A DNA stretch of 64,000 nt from an uncultured Maribacter sp. (lineage in GTDB: Bacteria > Bacteroidota > Bacteroidia > Flavobacteriales > Flavobacteriaceae). Made by a program: the position numbers and the translations under genes. Shown here piece after piece: positions 24,248-34,000 of the stretch. The notes beneath the pieces were generated by a model. The model had not been told where the DNA came from and did not search any database. It worked only from the letters and a program-made list of their open reading frames with translations. The stretch spans positions 372,001 to 436,000 of the forward strand of contig CANMKG010000002.1 in the NCBI GenBank assembly GCA_947498505.1. Reading direction: 5' to 3'. Positions within the stretch are counted from its first letter, which is position 1; every line of letters starts with the position of its first letter.

Positions 24248-24589
24248 GTAAAATTTGGTTCTGACATGTTCTTTTTTAGATTGAATGTCTACCATGTACA
24301 TTCCACTTGTTAGAGATGAAACAGGAATGTTCAGGGCATTATTTTTAATAGCCCAGCTATGTTGTAATAAAATGTTTCCGTAAACATCAATAACTGCTAT
24401 TGTAGCTTTTTCGGTATTTGTTAACCCAAGAATATTAACAACATTCACTGCTGGATTTGGAAATACTTTAACTTTTTTTTTGATGGTTTCTTGTGCAAAC
24501 GGATTTTCTGCATGTGAGTTATTTTCTTGCGCTTGTGATTTTAAACCAAGCAGAAAAATACAGAGAAGAAAAAAATATAAATTTCTCAT
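24239..24589 (-). CDS. Short secreted protein consisting mainly of a T9SS type A sorting domain
   Basis: A 116-residue protein. The signal peptide (NLYFFLLCIFLLGL, cleaved near SQAQ) is followed by about 25 residues without motif and then a type A C-terminal sorting domain: KVFPNPAVNVVNI, ATIAVIDVYGNILL, IPVSSLTSGMYMVDI and a Lys-rich end. There is practically no cargo domain. I start it at ATG 24589; an upstream in-frame ATG at 24613 would lie directly beside the terminator hairpin and put eight residues before the signal peptide. It needs the T9SS for export beyond the outer membrane; the role is unknown. Confidence 0.82.
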   Translation of the reverse strand: MRNLYFFLLCIFLLGLKSQAQENNSHAENPFAQETIKKKVKVFPNPAVNVVNILGLTNTEKATIAVIDVYGNILLQHSWAIKNNALNIPVSSLTSGMYMVDIQSKKEHVRTKFYKK

Positions 24590-24612
24590 AGAAACTTTAT
24601 GATAAAACGGCA

Positions 24613-24648
24613 TAAAAAAGGCTTTTAGTGTTTCTAAAAGCCTTTTTG
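24613..24648 (-). terminator. Intrinsic terminator after the 540-residue secreted protein gene
   Basis: Perfect 14-bp stem AAAAAGGCTTTTAG (24615-24628) and CTAAAAGCCTTTTT (24634-24647) around TGTTT, T-runs on both strands. It lies between the stop at 24683 and the start of the next minus-strand gene. Confidence 0.85.
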
Positions 24649-24682
24649 GGTATATTTTAACGTTATAATGAAGAGGTGAACC

Positions 24683-26305
24683 TTAGTTACATTCGTTATA
24701 AGCTTTCATGAATTCTATGATGCTTCTCGCATTATTGTCAAATTCCTTCGCTTTAACTCTTTCTTTTAATTCAATACAGCTTTCCTCCACCAGACCATTT
24801 AATTTTTTTCTAAAAGCCATTAACCATCCCGCGCTTGATGTGGAGAAGCCTTTTTTATCTTTTGATTTTTTAATTACCAATTCATTGCCTTGGTATTCGT
24901 AAAGACTAATTTTTTTAGAATGATAAATACGTTTTGCATATTTATAACTAGCCCGATCAAATGTTGAAGCAGAAATAGCATCATCTGCCTGTTTAAATGG
25001 AACTGTGTATCTTTTTTCGCCATTACCTAAAAGAAGAACTTCTACTTCATGCGCCCCAAAACTTCTTGGTACTACTTTTCCTTCAAAATCTTTCACATAA
25101 GCTTTTAAGATGCCCCCAACAGTATTAATTTTAGGAACGTTTACGTAACTAGGAATTGTATCACCAGCATTGGTTATTACGAATGACAAAGAATAGTCTG
25201 GATCTTCTTTCGGATTGAAGGGCTTATTTGGACCTTGCTCAAAAGTTACATTGTTATTAATGCCATAATAGTCTGTTTTGTCTTCGGTAATAATCTCAAA
25301 ATGTCGTGTTTTAGTATTGTTAACTTGAAAACTATTTTTTAGTTGATTAGCTTTTTTGATTAAGGCTTTTCCGTCTGATTTGTCGTAGTCATTTTCAATA
25401 AGTTGATTTGCATAATCTAATGCTGCATCAGGATTGTCCAAATAGTAATTTAGCCAAGCAATATTGTATAGAGAAGCGTATCTTAATTTTCTGGATTTTC
25501 TGTCTTTCCCTGGATAATTGGATAAAACGCTTTTAAAGTATGTAATAGCTGGCTCAATCTTTGTTTTTAAATCATCAATTGGCTTATGGCTTTGCATATT
25601 GCTAAAAGCTTCTTTAATAAGATTGTAATTGCTCTTGTGGTTTTCAATTTCAGGGTGTTTTTTGGAATCTAAAATCCATAAAATTGATTTTTTAGTTTCA
25701 ATAGTGTAGCCAAAAAGAATTGCCATTCTATTGTTAATGACATTAATAACATGTTTAACAAAATTAATTCTTAATGTTTTGGTTGTATTACTTTTTCTAA
25801 AGTATTCGGCGTCTTTGTAGCTTTTGGAAGTTTTGCTATTAATAGTTTTTTCTCTGTTGAAAGTAAACGTTTCATTAACTGTATTATCTACAGAAGTAAT
25901 GGTGACGCTACCCTCGGTTCTGTACTTTACAATTCCAGTGTATTCGGTCCATCTAGTTACTTTGCCGTCCTCATCGGTGCTACTTTTTTGTTGACTTTTG
26001 GTTTCGCTACTAATTAATGTTACATCAATAAGTTTGCTTTCAACTTTAAGAAAGGCATCTCTATTAAGCTTTGTAAATCCAGATAATTTAATTTCACTTT
26101 CAAAGTAAAGTTCTGGTAGTGATTGGGTAAGTATGGGCGAATTTAGACTTAAAACAGAAAAGGTGCGGTCGGCATCATTTAATATTGGTTTGGTTGGAAG
26201 TTTTACATAACTAACGTCAATGTACTCTTTGTCTAAGTCGGTGCTTTGTGACCAGAGTGAAAACGCAACAAAAAGTAAAATAATTAGAGAAAAGGGTTTT
26301 TTCAT
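24683..26305 (-). CDS. Uncharacterised exported protein (540 aa)
   Basis: I do not recognise a family. A signal peptide (PFSLIILLFVAFSLWSQ) is followed by a beta-rich N-terminal half with many Ser/Thr/Lys, a helical middle (about 240-320) containing ASLYNIAWLNYYLDNPDAAL, which looks like a TPR unit, and a C-terminal part with RSFGAHEVEVLLLGNGEK. There is no lipobox and no sorting domain, so the product is probably periplasmic. It is flanked by polA upstream (same strand, 131-base gap) and ends at a terminator. Confidence 0.75.
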   Translation of the reverse strand: MKKPFSLIILLFVAFSLWSQSTDLDKEYIDVSYVKLPTKPILNDADRTFSVLSLNSPILTQSLPELYFESEIKLSGFTKLNRDAFLKVESKLIDVTLISSETKSQQKSSTDEDGKVTRWTEYTGIVKYRTEGSVTITSVDNTVNETFTFNREKTINSKTSKSYKDAEYFRKSNTTKTLRINFVKHVINVINNRMAILFGYTIETKKSILWILDSKKHPEIENHKSNYNLIKEAFSNMQSHKPIDDLKTKIEPAITYFKSVLSNYPGKDRKSRKLRYASLYNIAWLNYYLDNPDAALDYANQLIENDYDKSDGKALIKKANQLKNSFQVNNTKTRHFEIITEDKTDYYGINNNVTFEQGPNKPFNPKEDPDYSLSFVITNAGDTIPSYVNVPKINTVGGILKAYVKDFEGKVVPRSFGAHEVEVLLLGNGEKRYTVPFKQADDAISASTFDRASYKYAKRIYHSKKISLYEYQGNELVIKKSKDKKGFSTSSAGWLMAFRKKLNGLVEESCIELKERVKAKEFDNNARSIIEFMKAYNECN

Positions 26306-26436
26306 GGTTTGGTTTTTAGTTGGTATTTAAATAATAGAAAATCTTTCACATAGCACAACATTAGACTATTAACGATATTCTTTTGTTAATAGTATTTTAG
26401 ATTAAAATCAGTTAAAATTTTGATTTTCAATACCTT

Positions 26437-29280
26437 TTAATGAGCTTCAAGCCAATTATCTCCTAAGCCTATTTCTACATCTAGAGGAACTGCAAGTTCA
26501 TAGGCATTTTCCATTTCGGTTTTTATCAGCGTTTTTAATGTTTCTAATTCTGGCTTGTAAACATCAAAAACCAATTCATCATGTACTTGAAGAAGCATTT
26601 TAGATTTAAAATTACCTTGATCTAGCTTTTTGTGAATATTAATCATAGCAATTTTAATAATATCGGCCGCACTACCTTGAATTGGAGCATTAACCGCATT
26701 ACGTTCTGCAGCACCTCTTACAATAGCATTACTTCCGTTGATGTCCTTTAAATATCTACGACGACCTAAGACAGTTTGAACATATCCATTGTCTCTAGCG
26801 AAATCTACTAATTCACTCATGTAGTTTCGTAATTTAGGATAGGTTTTGTAGTATGTGTCGATAAGTTCTTTGGCTTCTGATCTGGATAAATCTGTTTGAT
26901 TGCTGAGCCCAAAAGCGGAAACACCATATATAATACCAAAATTTACTGTTTTAGCATTACTTCGCTGTTCTCTTGTGACTTCGCTTAAAGGGACATTAAA
27001 AACTTTGGCAGCTGTTGAAGTGTGAATATCTTCTCCGTTTTTAAATGCTTCAATCATTGTGGTTTCTTTGCTTAATGCCGCAATAATTCGGAGTTCAATT
27101 TGGGAGTAGTCAGCGGCTAAAAGAGTATGATTCTCATCTCTAGGAACAAAAGCTTTACGTACTTGACGACCACGTTCCGTACGTATTGGAATGTTTTGCA
27201 GGTTTGGATTGTTGCTACTTAACCTTCCGGTGGCAGCAACTGTTTGCATATAATCGGTATGTATTCGGTTTGTGGTTTCGTCCACAACTTCGGGTAATGC
27301 ATCAACATAAGTGCTTTTTAACTTCGAAAGCCCTCTGAAGTCCAATACATTTTGGATAATTTCATGGTCTTTGGCTAGATATGATAAAACATCTTCTGCT
27401 GTGGAATACTGACCTGTTTTTGTCTTTTTTGGTTTGTCTACTAATTTTAATTTTTCAAAAAGAATTTCTCCTAATTGTTTTGGAGAAGCAATATTGAATT
27501 CTTCTCCAGTGACCTCATATATTTTTGTTTCTAAGCTTTTGATATCGTTATCTAAATCTTGCGAAAGCGAATTTAAAAAGGTTTTGTCTAGATTAATACC
27601 CTCCAATTCCATATCAGCTAAAACATGTAAAAGGGGAATTTCAATATCATTAAAGAGGTTGTTAGTTTTTGCAGCTTCTAATTCTGGTCTAAAGTGTTTG
27701 GCTAACTGAAAAGTAATATCGGCATCTTCTACAGCATATTCGGTTTGTTTTTCCAGCGGTACGTCACGCATGGAAAGTTGATTTTTCCCTTTTTTCCCAA
27801 TAAGCTCAGTAATAGAAACAGGTGTGTAGTTAAGGTAGGTTTCTGAAAGCACATCCATGTTGTGACGCATATCTGGGTTAATGAGATAATGCGCTAACAT
27901 AGTGTCAAAACATTTTCCCATTACTTTTACATTATACTTATGTAATACCTTAATGTCGTACTTTAAATTCTGGCCTATTTTTTCAATACTTTCTGATTCG
28001 AAAAAGGGTCTAAGTAGCTCTATAATTTCTTGAGCTTGGCTTTTATCTTCAGGAAAAGGGATGTAAAATCCTTTTGTGGCTTCCCATGAAAAAGCAATTC
28101 CAACCAATTCTGCTGACAACGGATTTAGTCCTGTTGTTTCCGTGTCAAAACATACTGAAGTTTGTTTAAGAAGGTTTTGAACAAAGAGTTTCATCGCCAT
28201 GCCTGAGCCAACACTTTGGTATACATGCGGAACATCTTTAATGGTTTTCCTGCTAGAAACTGCTTCAACTGTAGCTGGAGTGTTGGGATCTCCTCCAAAA
28301 AGAGAAAACTGACCTTGTCCTGCTGTTGTTTGTTTTTTAGGAGAAGAAGTGATGTTGTTATTTTCTGCTTTGGATTCATCTTCAGTATTAGCCTCAGTTG
28401 AAAATAATTTTAAAAACTGATCTCTAAGTCTTCTGAATTCGAGTTCTTCAAAAATTTCTTGAACTTCGTCACCATTAGGGGTTGACATTTTGTAGTCCTC
28501 GGCTTTAAAAGTAACATCACAATTGATGTCTATTGTGGCAAGTTTTTTAGAGAGCAGACCAAGTTCGCCATTGGCTTCTACCTTCTCTTTCATTTTACCT
28601 TTAAGTTGATCGGTATTTGCCAAAAGACCTTCCATAGAATCGAACTGCTCTATGAATTTTTTTGCAGTTTTGTCTCCAACACCTGGTAATCCTGGAATAT
28701 TATCACTGGCGTCTCCCATCATACCTAGATAATCTATCACTTGTTCAGGGCGTTTAACACCAAATCTTTTCTGAATTTCTGGAATTCCCCATATTTCAAT
28801 TCCATTACCCATACGAGCTGGGCGATACATAAAAATGTTTTCTGAAACTAGTTGACCAAAGTCTTTGTCAGGAGTAACCATGTATACCTGGTAATCTTCT
28901 TTTTCTGCCTGTTTTGCAAGTGTTCCGATAAGGTCGTCAGCTTCATAACCTTCTAAAACCACAACAGGAATTTCCATAGCTTTAAGAATTTTTTGAATAT
29001 ACGGAACTGCAATTTTAATAGCATCAGGGGTTTCGTCTCGATTAGCTTTGTACTCAGGAAACAATTCTGTGCGCTCAACACTACCTCCTTTGTCAAAACA
29101 AACTGCTAGATAGTCAGGTTTTTCTCTTCGAATAACATCTAAAAGTGAATTCATAAACCCCATTATTGCGGAAGTATCCATTCCTTTAGAATTTATTCTA
29201 GGGTTTTTAATTAGGGCATAGTATCCTCTGAAAATTAAAGCAAAGGCATCGAGTAGAAAAAGTCTTTTTTGTGCTGACAT
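26437..29280 (-). CDS. polA: DNA polymerase I
   Basis: The 947-residue repair and Okazaki-fragment polymerase with all three domains. The 5'-3' exonuclease (about 1-290) contains LLDAFALIFRGYYAL and GLPGVGDKTAKKFI. The 3'-5' proofreading domain (about 350-540) keeps DEDD residues (CFDTETTGL, IGQNLKYDIKVL, YAVEDADITFQL), so proofreading should be active. The polymerase domain contains LLAADYSQIELRII, RSNAKTVNFGIIYG and LLQVHDELVFDV. Length is normal for Bacteroidetes. It stands alone, with divergent transcription towards the phosphoesterase gene. Confidence 0.97.
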   Translation of the reverse strand: MSAQKRLFLLDAFALIFRGYYALIKNPRINSKGMDTSAIMGFMNSLLDVIRREKPDYLAVCFDKGGSVERTELFPEYKANRDETPDAIKIAVPYIQKILKAMEIPVVVLEGYEADDLIGTLAKQAEKEDYQVYMVTPDKDFGQLVSENIFMYRPARMGNGIEIWGIPEIQKRFGVKRPEQVIDYLGMMGDASDNIPGLPGVGDKTAKKFIEQFDSMEGLLANTDQLKGKMKEKVEANGELGLLSKKLATIDINCDVTFKAEDYKMSTPNGDEVQEIFEELEFRRLRDQFLKLFSTEANTEDESKAENNNITSSPKKQTTAGQGQFSLFGGDPNTPATVEAVSSRKTIKDVPHVYQSVGSGMAMKLFVQNLLKQTSVCFDTETTGLNPLSAELVGIAFSWEATKGFYIPFPEDKSQAQEIIELLRPFFESESIEKIGQNLKYDIKVLHKYNVKVMGKCFDTMLAHYLINPDMRHNMDVLSETYLNYTPVSITELIGKKGKNQLSMRDVPLEKQTEYAVEDADITFQLAKHFRPELEAAKTNNLFNDIEIPLLHVLADMELEGINLDKTFLNSLSQDLDNDIKSLETKIYEVTGEEFNIASPKQLGEILFEKLKLVDKPKKTKTGQYSTAEDVLSYLAKDHEIIQNVLDFRGLSKLKSTYVDALPEVVDETTNRIHTDYMQTVAATGRLSSNNPNLQNIPIRTERGRQVRKAFVPRDENHTLLAADYSQIELRIIAALSKETTMIEAFKNGEDIHTSTAAKVFNVPLSEVTREQRSNAKTVNFGIIYGVSAFGLSNQTDLSRSEAKELIDTYYKTYPKLRNYMSELVDFARDNGYVQTVLGRRRYLKDINGSNAIVRGAAERNAVNAPIQGSAADIIKIAMINIHKKLDQGNFKSKMLLQVHDELVFDVYKPELETLKTLIKTEMENAYELAVPLDVEIGLGDNWLEAH

Positions 29281-29431
29281 CGGTAATTGTAAGTTTAATG
29301 GATAAATCTACGAAACTTATAAATTAGATTGAGGGGTAATTTCAAATTTAAAAAGGAATCTTATTCCGTTAAATAAAATGTAATATGAATACTCTAGTGA
29401 CCGAAACGAATATCTTTACGAAAAAAAAGCA

Positions 29432-30661
29432 ATGTTACGTTTGATTATATTTTCGGTGATTTATGTAGTGGCTAGTGTTTATGCCTTTCAAATTTTTAAA
29501 ACAGTAACAAAAAGTTCTTGGTTGCAATATGCATATATATTGCTGACAGTGGTTATTCTAGGTAATTTTATCTACAAGTTTAATTTTGGAGAGGGGGCTC
29601 ATACTGGGTTTACCGTTGCTAAAAGTTACGCAGTTGGCTTTTCGTTGGCTATGTTGGTTTTTAATTTAGTGGCTGTAATATTCGTTTTTTCAGAGGATAT
29701 AGTTAGGTTAATTACGGGTGTTTACTTTAGGCTAACAGGTGAAAAAAAGGTGTTTAATCTTCCCGAAAGAAGAAGATTTTTGAGTTTAATTGCTTTAGGC
29801 ATTGCATCATTACCTTTTGGGGCTTTGTTGTACGGGATGTACCGTGGTAAATACAATTTTAAGGTGCTTAAGTATGATTTGGAGTTTGATGATTTGCCAA
29901 AAAATTTTGAAGGATATAAAATTACCCAAATATCGGATATCCACAGTGGGAGTTTTGATAATAGGGAGAAAATATCATATGCTATTGATTTAATAAATGA
30001 GCAACAAAGTGATGTTTTGCTTTTTACTGGAGATATGGTTAATAACAAGGCTGAAGAAATGTATCCGTGGAAAGATTTGTTCGGAAAGCTTTCTGCTAAA
30101 GATGGTAAATTTTCGGTTTTAGGAAATCATGATTATGGAGATTACGTGCAATGGGATACTGAAAAATTGAAGAAAGAAAATTTAGAGGATTTAAAAAATT
30201 TGCAAAAAGAAATGGGCTTTGATTTGTTGTTAAATGAAAGTCGATATCTAAAAAGAGGAGAAAATAAGATAGCTCTTGTTGGTGTAGAAAATTGGGGTAA
30301 AGGAGGTTTTAAAAAAGCAGGTAATCTAAAAAAAGCGGCTTCAAATGTTGCTAAAAGTGACTTTAAAATTTTAATGAGTCATGATCCGTCCCACTGGGAA
30401 CAAAAAGTGATACATGATGATTATCATTATCACCTTACATTGAGCGGACATACTCATGGAATGCAATTTGGAATTGAAATTCCCGGATGGTTTAAATGGA
30501 GTCCGGTAAAGTGGCGTTATAAATATTGGGCAGGAATTTATAAAGAAATGGGTCAATACATTAATGTGAATAGAGGTTTTGGTTATATAGGATATCCTGG
30601 ACGCGTTGGAATTTGGCCAGAAATTACGGTCATAACCCTTAGGAGTAAATCATTAACATGA
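29432..30661 (+). CDS. Membrane-anchored metallophosphoesterase (calcineurin-like)
   Basis: A 409-residue protein with three or four N-terminal hydrophobic segments (about 1-20, 32-50, 70-95, 118-138), then a calcineurin-like domain. The dimetal motifs are complete: ITQISDIHSGS, FTGDMVN, LGNHDYG, LMSHDPSHW and LSGHTHGMQFG. It resembles the YkuE/YaeI branch, whose members act on lipid or nucleotide phosphates at the membrane. The near-consensus -7 element TATCTTTA lies at 29411-29418. A small thioredoxin-fold gene follows with its own promoter. Confidence 0.9.
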   Translation: MLRLIIFSVIYVVASVYAFQIFKTVTKSSWLQYAYILLTVVILGNFIYKFNFGEGAHTGFTVAKSYAVGFSLAMLVFNLVAVIFVFSEDIVRLITGVYFRLTGEKKVFNLPERRRFLSLIALGIASLPFGALLYGMYRGKYNFKVLKYDLEFDDLPKNFEGYKITQISDIHSGSFDNREKISYAIDLINEQQSDVLLFTGDMVNNKAEEMYPWKDLFGKLSAKDGKFSVLGNHDYGDYVQWDTEKLKKENLEDLKNLQKEMGFDLLLNESRYLKRGENKIALVGVENWGKGGFKKAGNLKKAASNVAKSDFKILMSHDPSHWEQKVIHDDYHYHLTLSGHTHGMQFGIEIPGWFKWSPVKWRYKYWAGIYKEMGQYINVNRGFGYIGYPGRVGIWPEITVITLRSKSLT

Positions 30662-30721
30662 ATTTAACCAAATTGTTTGACTATAAAGATCTTGAGGTAT
30701 TAATTTTTTAACAATTTTCAC

Positions 30722-30729
30722 TACATTTG
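30722..30729 (+). promoter_or_regulatory. -7 promoter element of the thioredoxin-like gene
   Basis: TACATTTG matches TAnnTTTG exactly, 22 bases before the ATG at 30752. No clear -33 TTG. Confidence 0.5.
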
Positions 30730-30751
30730 GCGTATAACAATAGCTATTAGT

Positions 30752-31048
30752 ATGTCTAAATTTGGAGAACTTATAGATTTACATATTCCTGTGCTACTTG
30801 ACTTTTACGCAGAATGGAATGATCAATCTACTGCAATGCATCCTGTTTTAAGGGATGTGGCAGCAGCCCTTGGTGATAAGGGGAAAGTTATTAAGATTGA
30901 TGTAGATAAAAACAAAGAATTGGCTCAGGCATTAAGAGTCAAAGGATTACCTACACTAATGATATATAAAAAAGGAGAGATGGTCTGGCGCCAAAGTGGT
31001 GAGCAAGATGCAAATACTCTTATTGGTATACTTAACGAGTATTTGTAA
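30752..31048 (+). CDS. Thioredoxin-fold protein lacking the redox cysteines
   Basis: A 98-residue cytoplasmic protein with the whole thioredoxin fold: LLDFYAEW leads into the active-site position, KIDVDKNKELAQAL follows, and the cis-proline loop GLPTLMIY is kept. At the place of WCGPC the sequence reads WNDQS (residues 22-26), so both cysteines are replaced, and the protein has no cysteine anywhere. It cannot act as a disulfide reductase; a binding or chaperone role is plausible. The surrounding genes give no clear partner. Confidence 0.9.
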   Translation: MSKFGELIDLHIPVLLDFYAEWNDQSTAMHPVLRDVAAALGDKGKVIKIDVDKNKELAQALRVKGLPTLMIYKKGEMVWRQSGEQDANTLIGILNEYL

Positions 31049-31086
31049 AACCCTTTCTCAAAATAATAGAAAAAGGGTTGTTTTTA
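31049..31086. terminator. Terminator between the thioredoxin-like and DUF2723 genes
   Basis: AACCCTTTCTC (31049-31059) pairs with GAAAAAGGGTT (31069-31079) with one mismatch, followed by GTTTTTA. It lies between two convergent genes. Confidence 0.7.
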
Positions 31087-31095
31087 TTCATGGTG

Positions 31096-34000
31096 TTAGT
31101 TGCTTAAAGAATCTTTTTTGGTAGTAACAGAATCAGTCATTTGGACTGAATCATTGATGTCTGGATTAACATTTGATTGATTTTCTTGTTCTTCTTCCAG
31201 TATTTGGCTTTTGTAGAAATGTTCAAACCTATCAATATATTCATTAAATATTAGGGTTTCTTTTTCTGCCATTTCACGATCATCATTACTTATTAAAATA
31301 TCAATATTTCTTCTATATGCTTCCATATCGGCAATGATGTCGTCTATTTTGCCATACTGTTCATCAATTGTTGTTGTAGCATAATAATCTAAACGTTCTT
31401 GGTAAACAGTGGCTAGTTGCTTAAATAAATCGCGAGCTTTAGAAGTTTCTCCTACCTTATAATATCCATCTACAAAAGGCTCAATAATAGTATAATACCC
31501 AAAGATGTCTACGGGCATTTTTTTAATGGATAGGTCTATTATTTTTTTCGCCTTTTCAATTTTGTCCTCATTAATTAAGGTTTCCATAAGTCGGGCCAAA
31601 TTACTTCGGTATGAAAGTCCTTGTATACGGGTTTGGGTATCATGATACATGTCTGGGTCTCCTGAATTACCCCAATCCCAATTATTGACAATATCATACA
31701 TTAAATCAGAGTCAATTCTACCCATTTCAAAAGAACTTCTTCTTTCGGTTTTTATAGGTACCAACTTGTAAGCCATACCATCTAATTGAAGATAGTTTTT
31801 CATCCATAAGAATTCAGCATTATCATAACTACCTCCTGAAAAGTATAAAGGTCTTTTCCAATCATTGTTGGCTAAAATATCAAGCATCATCATGCTTTTT
31901 TTTGTGATAGCACTTGAGGGTAGGTCAATATCTATATAATCTACGATGGAGTCAGCATCCTTTTGTTTTACAAGTCCACTTTCTAAAACATTCTTTTTGT
32001 TTACCGGAACTCTAATTTTATTAGTTGGGTAATACACTATATTTAAGGTATTTTCCGCATACGCATCTAAATCTGCTCCTTGTTGTTCAAAAAGGTGCTT
32101 TAGTTTTGTTCTTGGTTTGTCACTATCAATCCAATTAATAAAATCTTTTATTGGCCATCTTTTATCTGTAAGTTTTTGATAATACAAAACGTCTCTTGAT
32201 CCCCAACGATATTTGTCATGCGTGATTTGTGACGGAATGGGGTCACTTTCATACGCTTTTTTCTTCATTTGATCAACATACCAATCTGTTTCAAATAAAC
32301 TGGTGCAAACAATTCGAATGTCTGTTCTGTAGCCTTCAATTTCTTGTGCATACCATAATGGAAAAGTATCGTTATCTCCAATTGTAAATAAAATGGCCCC
32401 GACATCTTTTTGGCAAGAATCTAAATAGGCTTTTGCTGATGCGCTTGCGGTAAATTTCCCCGAACGGTCATGGTCATCCCAGTTTTGATATGCCATTACA
32501 GAGGGAACAGCAAGTAAGCATCCAATAACTAATATCGGAGCTAAAACTTTAGGGTTAAGAAGTTTTCTAAACTCGTCATATAGACCATAGACACCTAATC
32601 CTATCCAAAGCGCAAACACGTAAAAAGAACCTACTAATGAATAGTCTCGTTCTCTGGGTTGAAAAATATATGGATTTGTATAAAACTGAATTGCTAATCC
32701 TGTAAATAAAAAGAACATAAACAGAACCCAAAACTGTTTCGGGTTTTTAGAAATTTGAAAAACCAATCCGATAATACCTAAAAGTAGCGGTAAGAAAAAA
32801 TAGGTGTTTCTACCTTTATTGTTTTTAATTTCACTAGGTAAGTTGTCTTGACTGCCCAAGCGCCAGCTGTCAATAAAATTAATGCCGCTTATCCAATTTC
32901 CATTATCATTGTATCTACCTTGAACATCATTTTGTTTTCCAGTAAAATTCCACATGAAATAGCGGAAGTACATATAGTTAAATTGAAATTCAACCATATA
33001 TTTAATGTTGTCCCAAACACTCGGAGGTTTTACTTCGATATAGTCGCCAAATCTTTTTAGAAAACCAATGTATTGTTCAGCATCGATTTCACCATTGGCA
33101 AAACCAGCTTTTACTTGTTGTACAGCCTCTCGTAATTCGTCGTTAGACTTTGTCATTTTAAAATCCAACGGGCCAAAATAACGCATGTAGTTTTCTGCGT
33201 GTTGAGTGCTCCACATTCTAGGGAGTAAGCCCATGTGTTTTTTGTTGGACTCTTGAAGGGCGTCTTTATAGTGATTCACTATAACATATTTCCCAAGCGT
33301 TTCGTCTTTTTCGTATTTAGGTTTGTCATCTTTGTTGTCGCCAGCCTCTGCGAAAGTATCAGAATAATACGCTCCATATATTGGGCTGTCTACTCCTGGG
33401 TATTGTTCTCTATTATAATAAGCAAGAAGTGCTCTGGCGTCTGATGGGTTATTTTCGTTAATAACAACATTGGCGTTAGCTCTAATAGGAAGCATAATCC
33501 ATGAAGAAAACCCTAAGAACAAAAACATTAAGCAAAGCACTATGGTGTTAGCTGTTTTGTAATCGTTTTTTCTGGTGTAGTTTAATCCAAAATAAAACAG
33601 GGTTATGAAAACAATTCCCATTATCAGCGTTCCTGAATTGAAAGGGAGTCCAATGCTATTGATAAAAAACACCTCGCTCCATCCAAAAACCTTTAAAATG
33701 TAGGTTAATGAGAATTTGTACACTAGCATTAAAATACCAATAGAGGCTACATTGGCTAAAAAGAAATTTTTAATTGTAGTGGTTTTGTACTTTTTAAAGT
33801 AGAAAAGCAGTCCTATGGATGGAATAGCTAAGAATCCCATAAATTGAACGCCAAAGGTAAGACCCACTACGAAAGAAATTAAAATTAACCATTTGTTTCC
33901 TCTTGGGTTGTCTAAATTATCAGTCCACTTAAGACCAAGCCAAAGTAGTAGCGCCATTATTAAACTAGCAGTGGCATAAACCTCTGTTTCAACAGCGTTA

